From NCBI GenBank assembly GCA_029204225.1, contig CM055095.1, forward strand, positions 16,384,442 to 16,448,441: DNA of 64,000 nucleotides. Direction: 5' to 3'. Within the stretch, counting starts at the first letter, position 1. Each line of letters starts with the position of its first letter. The notes under the pieces were generated by a model, which was not told where the DNA came from, ran no database searches, and saw only the letters and a list, made by a program, of their open reading frames with translations. Made by a program: the position numbers and the translations under genes. Below, piece by piece: positions 21,480 to 31,639 of this stretch. This stretch comes from Diphasiastrum complanatum. Its lineage: Eukaryota > Streptophyta > Lycopodiopsida > Lycopodiales > Lycopodiaceae.

Positions 21480-23440
21480 TTCATAAGATATTGATGTGAA
21501 CAAAAAAAATTAAGTACCTAACAACGAATGCTAATTTGTAAATGACATTACGAAGTTGATCAGTTAGATAGCCACGAATGCACATTGAAAATATGTACTC
21601 GACCATCTTCAACCAATTATGAGATTTTAGATCATGGAATTTTCCTTCGGCTGTGTATGATGTTTGTAGTGAATGAGCAAAACCTGTTGGTGTTCTCATC
21701 TCGCAAATGACTGACCGTACATACTTATATTCTTCTTTCGTAAGAATCCAAGGGGCTCTTGGAATAGTATAGGTATTTCCATTCAGTACATAAGTTTGGC
21801 CAATACTCTTCTTTTGTTTTTGATTCTTGTAGATCATGTCTGGCAAAATTACTATCTTTGTTGCCCACCAAGTGTTTCCATATTGATTCACCCACATTTT
21901 TGAATATGTGCATAGGATCAAGCAAGTGATTGGTCAAGAGGTTATTCCAATACGATAAACAATGAAAGATGGATAGTCTTTTCATACCATTGATTGGCTT
22001 AGTCTCTTTTATGAGCATTCCTAAATGGATGATTTTCATCATGCAAGTACTTGCGATGATTTTCATATACAACTTTGTTTAAATGACGTGAGTGTCGAGC
22101 ATCAATATTTGGTCCACAAATGAGACACGTGTGATATCCAGAAGTTGTAAAACCTAGAAGAATCAAATCCAATTCGTGTTATAACTAGAATTTTTTTAAA
22201 GAATAAATATTGCATGCATAAAAAATAAATATACAAAAACTACAAGTGATTTCATTTTATAGTCACCTGAACAATTGCCCAATTGTGGATAGTCATGCAT
22301 AGTCCACATTAAAATCGCACGCAATAAAAATGTATTGTCTTGAAGTGGACATGAGATGTCATATGCTTGGACTCCCTTCCATAGTAGTTCGAGTTCTTCA
22401 ATCAATGGTGCAAAGTAGATATCCATATTTTTTACTTTATGTTTTCTAGGAATTAGAAGTGCTAGCATGGGATGTCCTTTTTTAATGCTTAGCCAAGGTG
22501 GATTGTTATAGTTGACCAACACCACTGGCCAAGTAGACCACGTGTTTGACATTTTTCCAAAGGAGTTAACCTCGTCTGTTGCAAGTCCAAATCTTATATT
22601 TCTTGTTTCACTTGCAAAACATAAATATTCTTTGTCAATGTGTTTCCATGCAGGAGAATCTGAGGGTACTCTCATGATCTCATCCGAAGAACGATGACTA
22701 GCATGCCAATTCACAAGTTCTGCAAGAGACTTGCAACGAAACAATCGTTGCAATCGTGGAATTATTGGAAAGTGTCGTAACACCTTGCATGGGATAGTGG
22801 TCCCTTGTAAATCATCTCGATATCGAGAAGTATCACATATAGGACAAGCTTTTAACCCCCGATACTCACCACGATATAAGATGTAATCTTTTGGAGAAGC
22901 ATGATGCAATGTATAGTCCATTCCCATTGCACTCAACATTTTTTGTGCCTCACCTCTTGTCTCTAACATAGTGTTTCCTTTTGGGAGTAGTTTGCGCAAT
23001 AACCTGTACATAATCAAATGAATTTTCATAATACAAAATAAAAGATAATTTAGCCAACTAAAACTTTTGACTTGAACAACACATCTACTAAAATCTTTAA
23101 AAAAAATCTCAATCTTATTTACCCAAATAAGGATGTAACACTTGTATCATTCCATTTATATTTTGCTTGGAAGTTCAATATAAGCAACGAAACGGCCAAA
23201 CGAGATGTCTTTGCTCCAAGATATAATGGTCTATTTGATTCTTCTCTCAATTTTTTTCCTCGACACTAATAAATGATTCACTATCATGTTCAGTGCGTTC
23301 TTCCATGTCATGATGCTCATAGACGTTATTTATCAAGTTGTTCATGATTTCAACTTCATCTTAAATGCAAGAATCGTTTTCAGCACCTGATCTTGATTTT
23401 GAAGAAGAAGAAGAAGAAGAAGAAGATCAAGGCTAATTTG
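21480..23440 (-). pseudogene. CACTA (En/Spm) TNP2-type transposase remnant
   Basis: Read from 23440 downward. An N-terminal trace has PLYLGAKTSRLAVSLLILN. A 277-codon frame (23029-22196) carries KGNTMLETRGEAQKML, GMDYTLHHASPKDYILYRGEY, the zinc-like CPICDTSRYRDD, PCKVLRHFPIIPRLQRLF, DSPAWKHID, FGLATDEVNSFG and TMHDYPQLGNCSG, all hallmarks of the TNP2 transposase core. After a probable intron (about 22265-22155) comes YHTCLICGPNIDARHS. The DUF4218-like part is at 21921-21480 (LKSHNWLKMVEYIF). Several frameshifts and stops lie between 22000 and 21850. CACTA terminal repeats were not found. DUF4216 is absent here but present in the plus-strand relative at 54-56 kb. Confidence 0.85.
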
Positions 23441-23627
23441 TTTTGGCACATTGTCGTACATCTATTTTCATCATGGCTCTCAATCCCATACGCTCACGAC
23501 GTGATAGTTGATTTATGTGTGGCCCACCATATGTTAGTCTTGTTTTGAATATGGAGTGACTATTGTCATCGTCACTAGAGCTAGATGATGATTCATAGTC
23601 CTTCAAACATGGGCAACAAATTAACAT
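23433..23627 (-). pseudogene. Ser/Asp-rich N-terminal piece of the CACTA or neighbouring gene
   Basis: A 64-codon frame has CPCLKDYESSSSSSDDDN and LSRRERMGLRAMMK. The CPC at its start could be the end of a Transposase-associated zinc motif, which precedes TNP2 in plant CACTA proteins. It lies just upstream of the TNP2 trace on the same strand. A poly-(Asp/Glu/Ser) microsatellite (TTC/GAA repeats) follows at 23399-23425. Confidence 0.35.
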
Positions 23628-23783
23628 ATAAGATTGTCATTCATGAAATTTAAAACTAAAATTAAGACATGCAAATCAAACACCATATTTTAAATTAAGA
23701 CATGCAATATGAAATATAAAAAAACAATTAATTGACATTCAACATAATTGTTCTCACTAAATAGATAAAATGTATTTTGATAT

Positions 23784-24520
23784 TCACAAAGTACATGCTT
23801 GAGTTTGGCTCAAAGCCTTTTCTACACATTTTGGAAGAGGACGATTGAAGCTATATTTGATGAATAGCTCTTCACCACATTTAATGGGCCTTATCGCACA
23901 TACCATTACGTATGTACCTTTTGAGTTCCTAGAAAAGTATTTTTTCTTTCCATTGGTGCATTCCTCAAAATCACAATTAGTTAATGAAGGGTGCCCAATG
24001 GAACTATTTATATATGCAGCAATATTGCCATGTTTTTCTGGATGCCCATCAATGTGCATACGATGTGATTTCAAAACATTCTCTCCTTGCACACGTCGCT
24101 CTTCCAAAGAACAAGCATTGGCATTCAAGCCATAAATCAACATTCTCCATTGGTGACGACACAGAGCATGCCAATCACCCCAATTTTATTGAGGTCCTGC
24201 ATAAGGCATTAATGTGACAACACTATTCAAAAAGACATCAATGCTAGTCAAAGAAAATAAACCCAATCCCGTGTTCAGAAAGTGCTCACTTGGCTTGATC
24301 ATGTACATATGATCCCAATATGAAAATGATGTTCCACATAATGGTAGTGGTACTCTATCAGGCCAACATGAATATTTATTTCTATCAAAGGGCTTAACCA
24401 ATGCTTCTAGGTAGGGAGGAAGGGGAGACTCAGTCAATGAGTTTAAAACATTCTTGGATAAGTCAATAGTACATAAATTTGGTTGTTCATTTTCAAATCT
24501 TGTCAAAATGTGTCCAAGTC
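23784..24520 (-). pseudogene. SET-domain protein reading frame (one in-frame stop)
   Basis: The minus-strand frame from 24506 to 23784 is continuous apart from one TAA near 24188. It reads GLGLFSLTSIDVFLNS, VVTLMPYAG, WGDWHALC, LIYGLNANACSLEER, GNIAAYINSSIGHPSLTNC, YVMVCAIRPIKCGEELFIKY. This follows the SET methyltransferase order: GxGLF start, YxG turn, NxxxxINxS core (usually NHS), then RxIxxGEEL and an aromatic (Y). SET domains transfer methyl groups from S-adenosylmethionine to lysines, often on histones. A Cys-rich post-SET tail is not visible. It sits directly upstream of a CACTA transposase on the same strand, which suggests gene capture. The stop makes it a pseudogene unless read through or spliced. 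Confidence 0.65.
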
Positions 24521-24900
24521 ATGTTCTTTTTTTTAATGGAGTAGATCTAGATGGGATAGGAAGAAGAGGAGATTCTACACAAGGTATGTGAGGTGATGTG
24601 GGATGGATAGAATCGATGTGAGGTGTCATGAGATAGATATAATCTATGTGTTTTGACATCATGGAATGAATAGTATCCATAGTAGAATCTACATAAGGTG
24701 TTGTGGGATGAATAGAATCCATGTGAGGTGTCGTGGGATGAATAGAATCTGTGTGGTGATATCGTGGGATGAACAGATTCCATGGAAAGATCTATGTGAG
24801 GTGTGGTGGAGTGATGAGTGAGTGACGTGTGCGGAATGGAAAGATGCATAACTTCCACATCATGAGGTGTAGTGACTAGTGACATCATTATGATCATCAA
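24521..24900 (-). repeat. Coding-type tandem repeat (HPTTPH-IDS units) upstream of SET
   Basis: Imperfect units of roughly 33-42 bp, with plus-strand phrases like GGATGAATAGAATCxxTGTGAGGTG, encode on the minus strand repeats of DSIHPTTPH/DSIHPTSPH. They shift frame once near 24750. The repeats read toward the SET frame and end in SPLLPIPSRSTPLKK, so they probably formed its low-complexity N-terminus. Confidence 0.6.
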
Positions 24901-25109
24901 CAAGATCTTTGTCTAATGCCAAAGATGATCCAAAATTGATATTTCTTATCTTGTTGATAAGATTGTCAATCGACGCCAATCAACGTGTTATAAGACATTG
25001 ACACCAATGTATTATTCTGCAAGAGTGAAACATTATACAAGCATTAGTTTTTTTTTTTCAAAAAAATATAAATATGTGTATGATAAGAAAAGTACTAAAT
25101 AGTCAAAAT

Positions 25110-25262
25110 GTACCTCCAAATCCACATCAGGCCCCTCAATGTGCTTTCCAAACTTCCACAGATGTTGCACCACTATTCGTCTTTCTCGAATTTTCAATTC
25201 TTTGCATTGTTTGCACTCGCAATATATCTTTTCATTGTACTTCTGTTGATACTAATTTCATT
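25110..25262 (-). pseudogene. Zinc-binding exon, Transposase-associated-like
   Basis: The minus strand reads EKIYCECKQCKEL, then RIVVQHLWKFGKHIEGP, with CxCxxC...HxxxxG spacing like the N-terminal zinc motif of plant CACTA-associated proteins, followed by a donor-like GGTACATTT. It lies upstream of the SET/CACTA pair on the same strand and may be the first exon of the same captured or transposon gene. The ends are uncertain. Confidence 0.35.
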
Positions 25263-25559
25263 TTACAATTACAAAAATGATTAGCTTAATGCTACAAGCT
25301 AATTTATATGTGTATTAATACAGTCCTAAGTTTTAAACAAATAAATTTATAATACTTGTGATTTAGGTTGAGGCTTGGCCACCAGAACTTGATGACAATG
25401 AGGTTCCACTAAGTCTTTGCTCAAGCATTTGTGCTCTTTTTCATGATTTCATTTTGCAATAATATTGCATATTCTTTAACTTTTTGCTATCTTGTGGAGG
25501 CGTCGTGTTATAAACAATCATAGAAAAAAAACAAAAAAGTTATATTCAACACGTGAAAA

Positions 25560-26094
25560 ATGCGACTTTACATATTTACTCGCAATTCCTGACAGACGAA
25601 AAATGCGAAAAATGTGACATTGTTGTCAAACTCCATGTATTTTTGCAGACCGTGTAAAAACACTTGTAAATCTGTAGACTGTGTAAAGACACGGGAAAAT
25701 CCGCAAAACTGGATAAACAATGGATGAGGATTAAAATCGATTAGTCGATTAGTAAGAAGGAGAATAATCCAACACTAGAGGTGGTCCCTTTTTACACATA
25801 CCTGGGATCCTTTTCTCAAGTCCTACTTTTAGCATGAGATAGACTACCACCACTTGACTGGGGAAGGGACATGCCTCCCTTGTTCAACTAGAGTGATTTG
25901 GTTTCCGAGAGCCATCCAAGAGGCTCGAAGTAAGTGTTGCCTCTTCGATACCATTGTCACCCCCATGACTTTATATGCGGTAGAGGCATGGTGTATAGGT
26001 CTCCCCACCTCACACTGAGCCAGTCTTTCATGATTATAAACTACCATGCTAGCTATGTTGATTCGCGCGAAGCCTTTTGTTCCACATAGCCCAT
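25560..26094. repeat. Segment related to 27530-27850, possible LTR part
   Basis: It holds AATGCGACTTT and GTGTAAAAACAC phrases, ATTAAAATCGATTAG and AATCCAACAC, a diverged parallel of 27560-27800 (GTCGCGTTTT, GATTAAAATAGGATTT, AATCCAACAAC). Short minus-strand frames here have no recognisable domain. Confidence 0.35.
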
Positions 26095-26146
26095 AAACCC
26101 TAAACCCTTAGCCCTTAGCCCTAAACCCTATGCCCTAAGCTACCAA
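26095..26146. repeat. Interstitial telomeric repeat, about seven CCCTAAA-type units
   Basis: Consecutive 7-bp units CCCTAAA, CCCTTAG, CCCTTAG, CCCTAAA, CCCTATG, CCCTAAG start after ATAAA. CCCTAAA is the canonical plant telomere repeat, so this is a short interstitial telomeric stretch. Confidence 0.8.
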
Positions 26147-26386
26147 GCCGTTATATCACCGTATCAAGGCGATTGCCATGCTGATCAACTTACGGGCAAT
26201 TGGTCCATATTAGTTCGTTTTAAACATAGAAGAGTATGAAAAAATTTTATAGTTAAAGTTTTACTTATCCGAAAGACCTGGTGTGGACACGTGTCCTGGT
26301 ATCAGATCAAATCCATGCTAGACTGACCCAAGTGACCCTTACAAAGTAAAGTATGTCACGCACTGTTGTCCATACTCCTGAGCATA
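26147..26386 (+). mobile_element. Retroelement segment with degenerate primer-binding site, copy 1
   Basis: About 240 bp matches 27281-27520 at roughly 85-90% by eye. It contains TGGTATCAGATC at 26297-26308, one base off the TGGTATCAGAGC complement of initiator Met-tRNA that plant LTR elements use as primer-binding site. The sequence before it would then be an LTR end. Confidence 0.55.
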
Positions 26387-27280
26387 TCCATGCTTTCCAG
26401 TTGTATCTCACCAATAGTCTAAAGTAACACAAAGACGGGTAAGGTTGAGAGTTTCCATGATTGTTATATATGAGTAACATAACAACCATGGCATAAGGAC
26501 ATTGTGTAGGAAAGACATGATCAATGATTAGTAAGAGACTACCATTGTTTATATTAGGTATTAGGGCAGATCTGTGTCATTCTAACCCATTTGTAAAAAC
26601 AACGTATCTTACGCATTTCCATGCTGTCTAAGATCATCCTATTGGAGTCCTTACTTTAAGATTCTTTGACAAGGGTTTCTTTGAGAATTTGTTATTTATT
26701 TTTGCTAAACTAGAAATATTTTTTTATTTTGAACCGTTTTCTTAGCAAGAAGGAGAAGGTATATTAAGAAAAGTGAAACGTGATTCTTGTCGATAAACTA
26801 CTTATCCCATTTTGAAATAGGACATAACTACAAGGTTCGGGCATTATAATTATTACATTCGACTCTATTCAAGGTTCACGTATCTTCTTAGTCCAAGCTT
26901 TTATAGGTACCGAGTCAAAGCTAGGGTGGCAATACCACAAGAGAGAGATACAAAACTGCACTTAGTTCCTCTTGACAAAGCAAGACTGAAATCTTTTAAA
27001 GCCTTTATTCATAATTCAACAAGGTAAAGTAGAGCTGAAAAGTAAAATACAGTACTATAAAGTACCATAAAGCATAACCACTTTCAAGACGTCCAACTAA
27101 TACCTGTCACCATCCCACAAAACAAAACTGCACGAGTTAGTTTAGTGAGGAAGACAAGTGTCATAGGTGAGCGTCAATTGTTATTCATGTTTAAAAAAAG
27201 TTATATTACTTAACAACTTTGAATAGCATTTTAAAACATAGTCCAGTCTTCCCAATCAAACGTTGTATAAGCGATAGGCC

Positions 27281-27520
27281 AAACCGTTATATCATCGTAT
27301 CAAGACGAGTGTCATGCTAATCAACTTACGGACAATTGGTCCATATCAGTTCGTTTTAAACATAGGAGAGTATGAAAAATTTTAACCGTTAAAGTTTTAT
27401 TTAGCCAAAAGACCTGGTATGGACACGTGTGCTGGTATCAGAGCAAATCCATGCTATATTGACCCAAGTGACCCTTACAGAGTAAAGTATGTCACGCACT
27501 GGTGTCCATACTCCTGAGCA
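27281..27520 (+). mobile_element. Retroelement segment with primer-binding site, copy 2
   Basis: A duplicate of 26147-26386, displaced by 1,136 bp, with an exact TGGTATCAGAGC at 27433-27444. The flanks before the site (GGTATGGACACGTGTGC) and after it are shared with copy 1. Because sequence on both sides of the primer site is duplicated, these are two element insertions or a segmental duplication rather than two LTRs of one element. Confidence 0.6.
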
Positions 27521-27835
27521 TTGCTAGGGCACCTTTGGCATTTTGTAAGTGTCGCCTTTTTCACCTATCACAAAACACGTGTAAAAAACACAGTGTCGCG
27601 TTTTTTGTCTCTTTTTCATCTGTCTGTGAGAATTTACTTCTATTTATGCAAACAGTCGCGTTTTATTCGCCTATCTTATTTTACATGTAAATATGCAGAC
27701 TGTGCGACAACATGAGTAAAAATACAGCATGAGTGGAGGCAGATTAAAATAGGATTTAAGAAAGTAGAGGAGATAAATCCAACAACATATAGTTTTTCAC
27801 TCAGGCTACCCATGCATGACCCAGGTTGTCGTTGA

Positions 27836-27856
27836 TGGGACGTTGTCCCATCGACT
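27836..27856. other. Short perfect hairpin
   Basis: GATGGGAC-GTT-GTCCCATC forms an 8-bp stem with a 3-nt loop. No adjoining gene gives it a role. Confidence 0.4.
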
Positions 27857-27994
27857 TGCCTCATGGCGAGGCCAACTAATCCTTATCAATTGATAGGAGC
27901 CACAGTACAGTAACACAATGATTCTACTTTAATTCTAACCCTCTCCCTTAAAGTAGAGTCTACTTTTTATATAGTCATATACATAGCTTTAAAG

Positions 27995-28412
27995 TCAACA
28001 AACTTTAAGTATAGAAAGTTTTGATCTAAACTTATCAAAGTTTTCTTTAACAAGTGGCTTAGTGAAAGTATCAGCTAGTTGTTCTTCTGTACTACAATGA
28101 ACAACATGAATTTCACGACTCAGCAGCCTCTCACGTATAAAGTGATACTGAATCTCAATGTGTTTAGTTCTCGCATGGAACACTAGATTCTTTGCTAGTT
28201 GAATGCCACTCTGACTATAGCTATGTATAGTTGTGGGATTTTTCTGTTTCATGCCAACTTCTTCCAAGATTTGTCTCAATCAGATAGCTTCCTGTGCTGC
28301 ACTACACATTGCCTTATACTCTGCTTCTGTGGTGGATAGAACAATCGTACTTTGCTTCTTACTAGACCAAGAAAAGCAACTGCCACAAAGCTGGAATACC
28401 ATTAGAGAAACT
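27995..28412 (-). pseudogene. Copia RNase H C-terminal fragment and element 3' end
   Basis: On the minus strand, SWSSKKQSTIVLSTTEAEYKA (28370 downward) is the copia RNase H signature, followed after one in-frame stop by LRQILEEVGMKQ, GIQLAKNLVFHARTKHIEIQYH, and TEEQLADTFTKPL, the classic C-terminal end of copia pol. Downstream, AAGGGAGAGGG near 27950 is a probable polypurine tract. Together with 31640-34588 it makes one minus-strand element whose middle is missing. Confidence 0.85.
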
Positions 28413-28753
28413 TAGAGTTCGACGAGGGCCTTTGAAAAATATGTTTTTTTTTTTATTTTTTTCTTATTTCCATTGCCATGTGGACCAATTTAAACCTTAG
28501 CTTCGGGGTTCTACGTAACGTAGAATTTTCCAAATATAAATAAAATAAAAACTTTTAAATATATTGATGTTTCGTCAAGCAGCATGTGGAAATGCTATTG
28601 GTTGATGAGGCCTGCCCTTCCAGCTCATCACTGCCCAAAGAGATCCAAAAATATTGAAAATGAATATGACAGATGGTTGAGAAGAGAAAATCGATGTACC
28701 ATTAATGTATATGCATTGTCAAACCATGGTTAACAGGGATAACCATAGTTAAT

Positions 28754-30120
28754 TTGTGGCGCCAAATAGATCAGTGCTCCTCAATCGACTCTATGCTTCT
28801 ATTCAATGAGACAGATGATAATGGATTATGGATGCCAAGAAAATATTCAAAAAACTCTTGGGTTTTGATGCATCCATCATCAAGAGGAGCATTTCGAAAA
28901 AGGAAAAGGTCAAAACTATCATTTCGATCTTATTGGAAGGCCAAAATTTTGGATTTTAGAACATCATCAGGAGGAAAATCTATTTCTAAAATTCTAGTCC
29001 AACATGTATATATGCATTCAGAGATAAATGTGCAAGGATTCAACCATCAGGATCACAAATAAAGCAACTGTGAGTATTGATATTTTTGATACTTTGATTT
29101 TTGTCATTCATAAATATGTAATAGTAAACTTGCCAATCTGATCATTTTTCTCTTGCAGATTTATATCCATCCAACATAAATGAATGGGAGCCGAGTGGAT
29201 CTTTAGTAGGTGTGTTAGATGTTATTCACACTGATATTGGACAGCTGCAATATCGAGGTAGAACTACAAAAGATCTAGCTGATAGTGAAATCTTTTTTTA
29301 TGAATCAATGTATATTCTTGATACAAAAAAAAATTTGGACAAATAGTACCAATTCCATTACCTAGTTTTGAAAGTGATGAATGGATTGCACCAGCTGCTA
29401 CAGTTTCAGGATCATTTCATTGCAAGATATATAATGATGTAAAAAATTCATTAAAAATGAGCACGGGATAAAAAACAGTTAGATTGAGTTGGTTTATTTA
29501 TTTGTGGACTTCTTTTCAAGTGTCAATGTTCACAAAATCCCAACGATGTTTGTATGCAAAAATTTATCAGATAGTTTATTATCTGAACCTATGGATGAAG
29601 GCTGGGACAAAAGATCAGATGGAGAAATAGAATGCAGAATTAAAATGTCTTCCATGTACTTCCGTTATCAAATTGAAAAACAAATGTTAAGCTTATGCTT
29701 CCATTATCAAAGATGAAAAAAAATAAAGGTAAATGGGTGTCACTCGATCAAGACTTGGAAGCCAGTGGACATTCAAAACGAAAAAATATTGAAATTATAT
29801 ACAATGATGCCGTTTTGACATGTGTTGAGGTGGAAGAAGATTGGAGTCTAAACTACATCCGGCAGGAACTAATGCTCCTACAAGATGATGTACTTTCGGA
29901 CTTCAGATTCATTTTCAATGGTAAACTCGTAAGTAACTGTAAACACTCGATCTTTTATGAATAGTTTCAATCAAAACTTTCTAATACAATTTCTATACTA
30001 ATTCTAACTAACTTTGTATTAGTTTTATGCAGGTACGTAAAAGACATGAGGTTGAGACCAAATGCAGAGATATTGGCGAAACAATCCAACTTATGGAAGA
30101 ACATTGAGATTCACTATCAG
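28754..30120 (+). pseudogene. Intron-containing gene remnant, unidentified, plus strand
   Basis: Exon-like pieces on the plus strand: 28754-29062 (NGLWMPRKYSKNSWVLMHPS, basic middle); after a TCTTGCAG acceptor at 29158, SNINEWEPSGSLVGVLDVI...RTTKDLADSEIFFYE; frameshifted pieces at 29340-29716; then 29695-29930 with IEIIYNDAVLTCVEVEEDW, YIRQELMLLQDD, FRFIFNGKLV. A donor (GTAAGTAAC at 29929) and an acceptor (TTATGCAG, 30032) bracket an intron, after which RKRHEVETKC...DIGETIQLMEE continues and stops. The FRFIFNGKLV part could be a ubiquitin-like beta-grasp segment, but this is speculative. Introns and composition argue for a captured host gene rather than a retroelement. Confidence 0.5.
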
Positions 30121-30356
30121 CAAATACATGCCAATCATCATGTCTTTATTTCATTATAGAAAAATTGCATTCCATTATTAGACTATGGACACAAGCTGAC
30201 TGTAAGAATCTATTGTGATATCAATAAAAAAAACCCATAAACGGGTTGTTTACAAGTAAAATGATTGTATCTTTTTTTTTTTATGTCTCTCTATTTACAA
30301 ATGGATCTCTATTCAATCAATTTTTCTATATTTTCTATATCAGTATTAGAAATTGA

Positions 30357-30985
30357 TCAAGCAACAGCTCCTATAATCTCCCCCTCCTCTATTTCGGGAA
30401 GGGCCTCAATGCCTTTTAAGACAAGAGGAATATCTGCTACAAAATTGCCTTTCTCTGTATTAGGAAGGACTTTTATTCTTTTTTGATCATATAAAATAAG
30501 ATCTGCATCCTGAACAACCTGAAAGGCTGTTAAGACAGGAGCAGATTCCTTTTGAGGGCCCTCCATTGCAGGTGCAACGCTTACACCATACTAGACAAAG
30601 GTTCTGATCAACTCTTGCCAAAATCTATATACATCATCAGGAGTATACGGCTCAAGAGTGAACTGTCATCACAAAACACGAGAATCAGCAAATTACAAAC
30701 AATGATAGTAATAAAATATGAACCAAAATGAAATGAACTATCTTTTCAATATCTACATTCGTTTGTAAATTATACCATTCAAAAAATAGCTTCGTATTGT
30801 ACAGGACAAACCATGCACAACTAAAAGCGTCATTTTGCTGTACACACTACATATAGAGAACAAAAATTAGTAATATTATAATAGAAATTTTATTTATGCT
30901 ATGACAATACATTTGATTTAAGAAAAAGAATACATGCATATCAGAGATAAATTGAATATACCTTTAGAGATTTGATGCTTATATC
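30357..30985 (-). pseudogene. Minus-strand gene remnant, possible Ulp1-type protease end
   Basis: Read downward: VQGIPTITNSIGDISIKSLK then a GTATATTC donor (about 30962); an acceptor GTGTACAG, then QNDAFSCAWFVLYNTKLFFEW (30840-30775); a TGATGACAG acceptor, then FTLEPYTPDDVYRFWQELI (30665 on), one stop, and a 69-codon frame (MEGPQKESAPVL...) to 30357. The Q-N-D...C pattern followed by hydrophobics resembles the catalytic glutamine and cysteine region of Ulp1/SENP-type cysteine proteases (C48), which plant transposons often carry. The His and Asp residues are not visible, so the assignment is weak. Confidence 0.3.
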
Positions 30986-31063
30986 TCCAATTGAATTTGT
31001 TATTGTCGGTATTCCCTGAACGACATCATGAAGTAGAGAATCAAATTCTCTATGTGTATTTGC

Positions 31064-31458
31064 AGCTGAGTTTAATTTTACACATAGAAAGAGATCATGC
31101 ACTCGGGCACTATCTAAAGTCCTTCAAGAATAATGAGATAAGTGTTGTCCATTCAAAGTTTCATCAACATGGTGAAACTATGATTATGGAAATCAAGGCA
31201 TTGTCTCATTTTCTTGGAGGACATAATTTTAATAAGGTGCATCAAATAATTTTTGTAAAGAAAACTATTGCGGTGAAAATTTTAGGATATGGACCAGTGA
31301 ATTCCATGTTCAGATCATCTCATTTTGCAGTGTATGCTGCTCACGTTGATTTTAGTAAGCATGAAAACTATGAGCTTTTGGATCCATACGAAAGAAAAAA
31401 ATTGTTGCATGATTCTAAGTTGCAACTTTCATTGGAAAAAATATCGGAAGCAGATTAG
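31064..31458 (+). pseudogene. Terminal exon of an unidentified plus-strand gene
   Basis: The plus-strand frame, open from 30991, has a plausible acceptor (TATTTGCAG at 31055-31063) and continues for about 130 codons to a TAG at 31456: HIERDHALGHYLKSF, KFHQHGETMIMEIKALSHF, KKTIAVKILGYGPVNSMF, SSHFAVYAAHVDF, LLDPYERKKLLHDSKLQL. It reads as a real conserved protein with no stop, but I do not recognise it. It may be the last exon of the gene remnant starting at 28754, with which it shares strand and style. Confidence 0.45.
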
Positions 31459-31639
31459 ATACTGTTGAATTGTACTTTGTAAATATTTCTATTTAGTATA
31501 CAAAATTTTATTGTGTGTCTATAGCCTACTGGCTTGTATAAATTTGCATGTTTTTTGAAATTTTTTATAATCCGTCGATTTTGTATTATGACGAATTTGG
31601 ATTCTTCTGTAAAACCATTGGAAAAGTTGCAGTATATAG

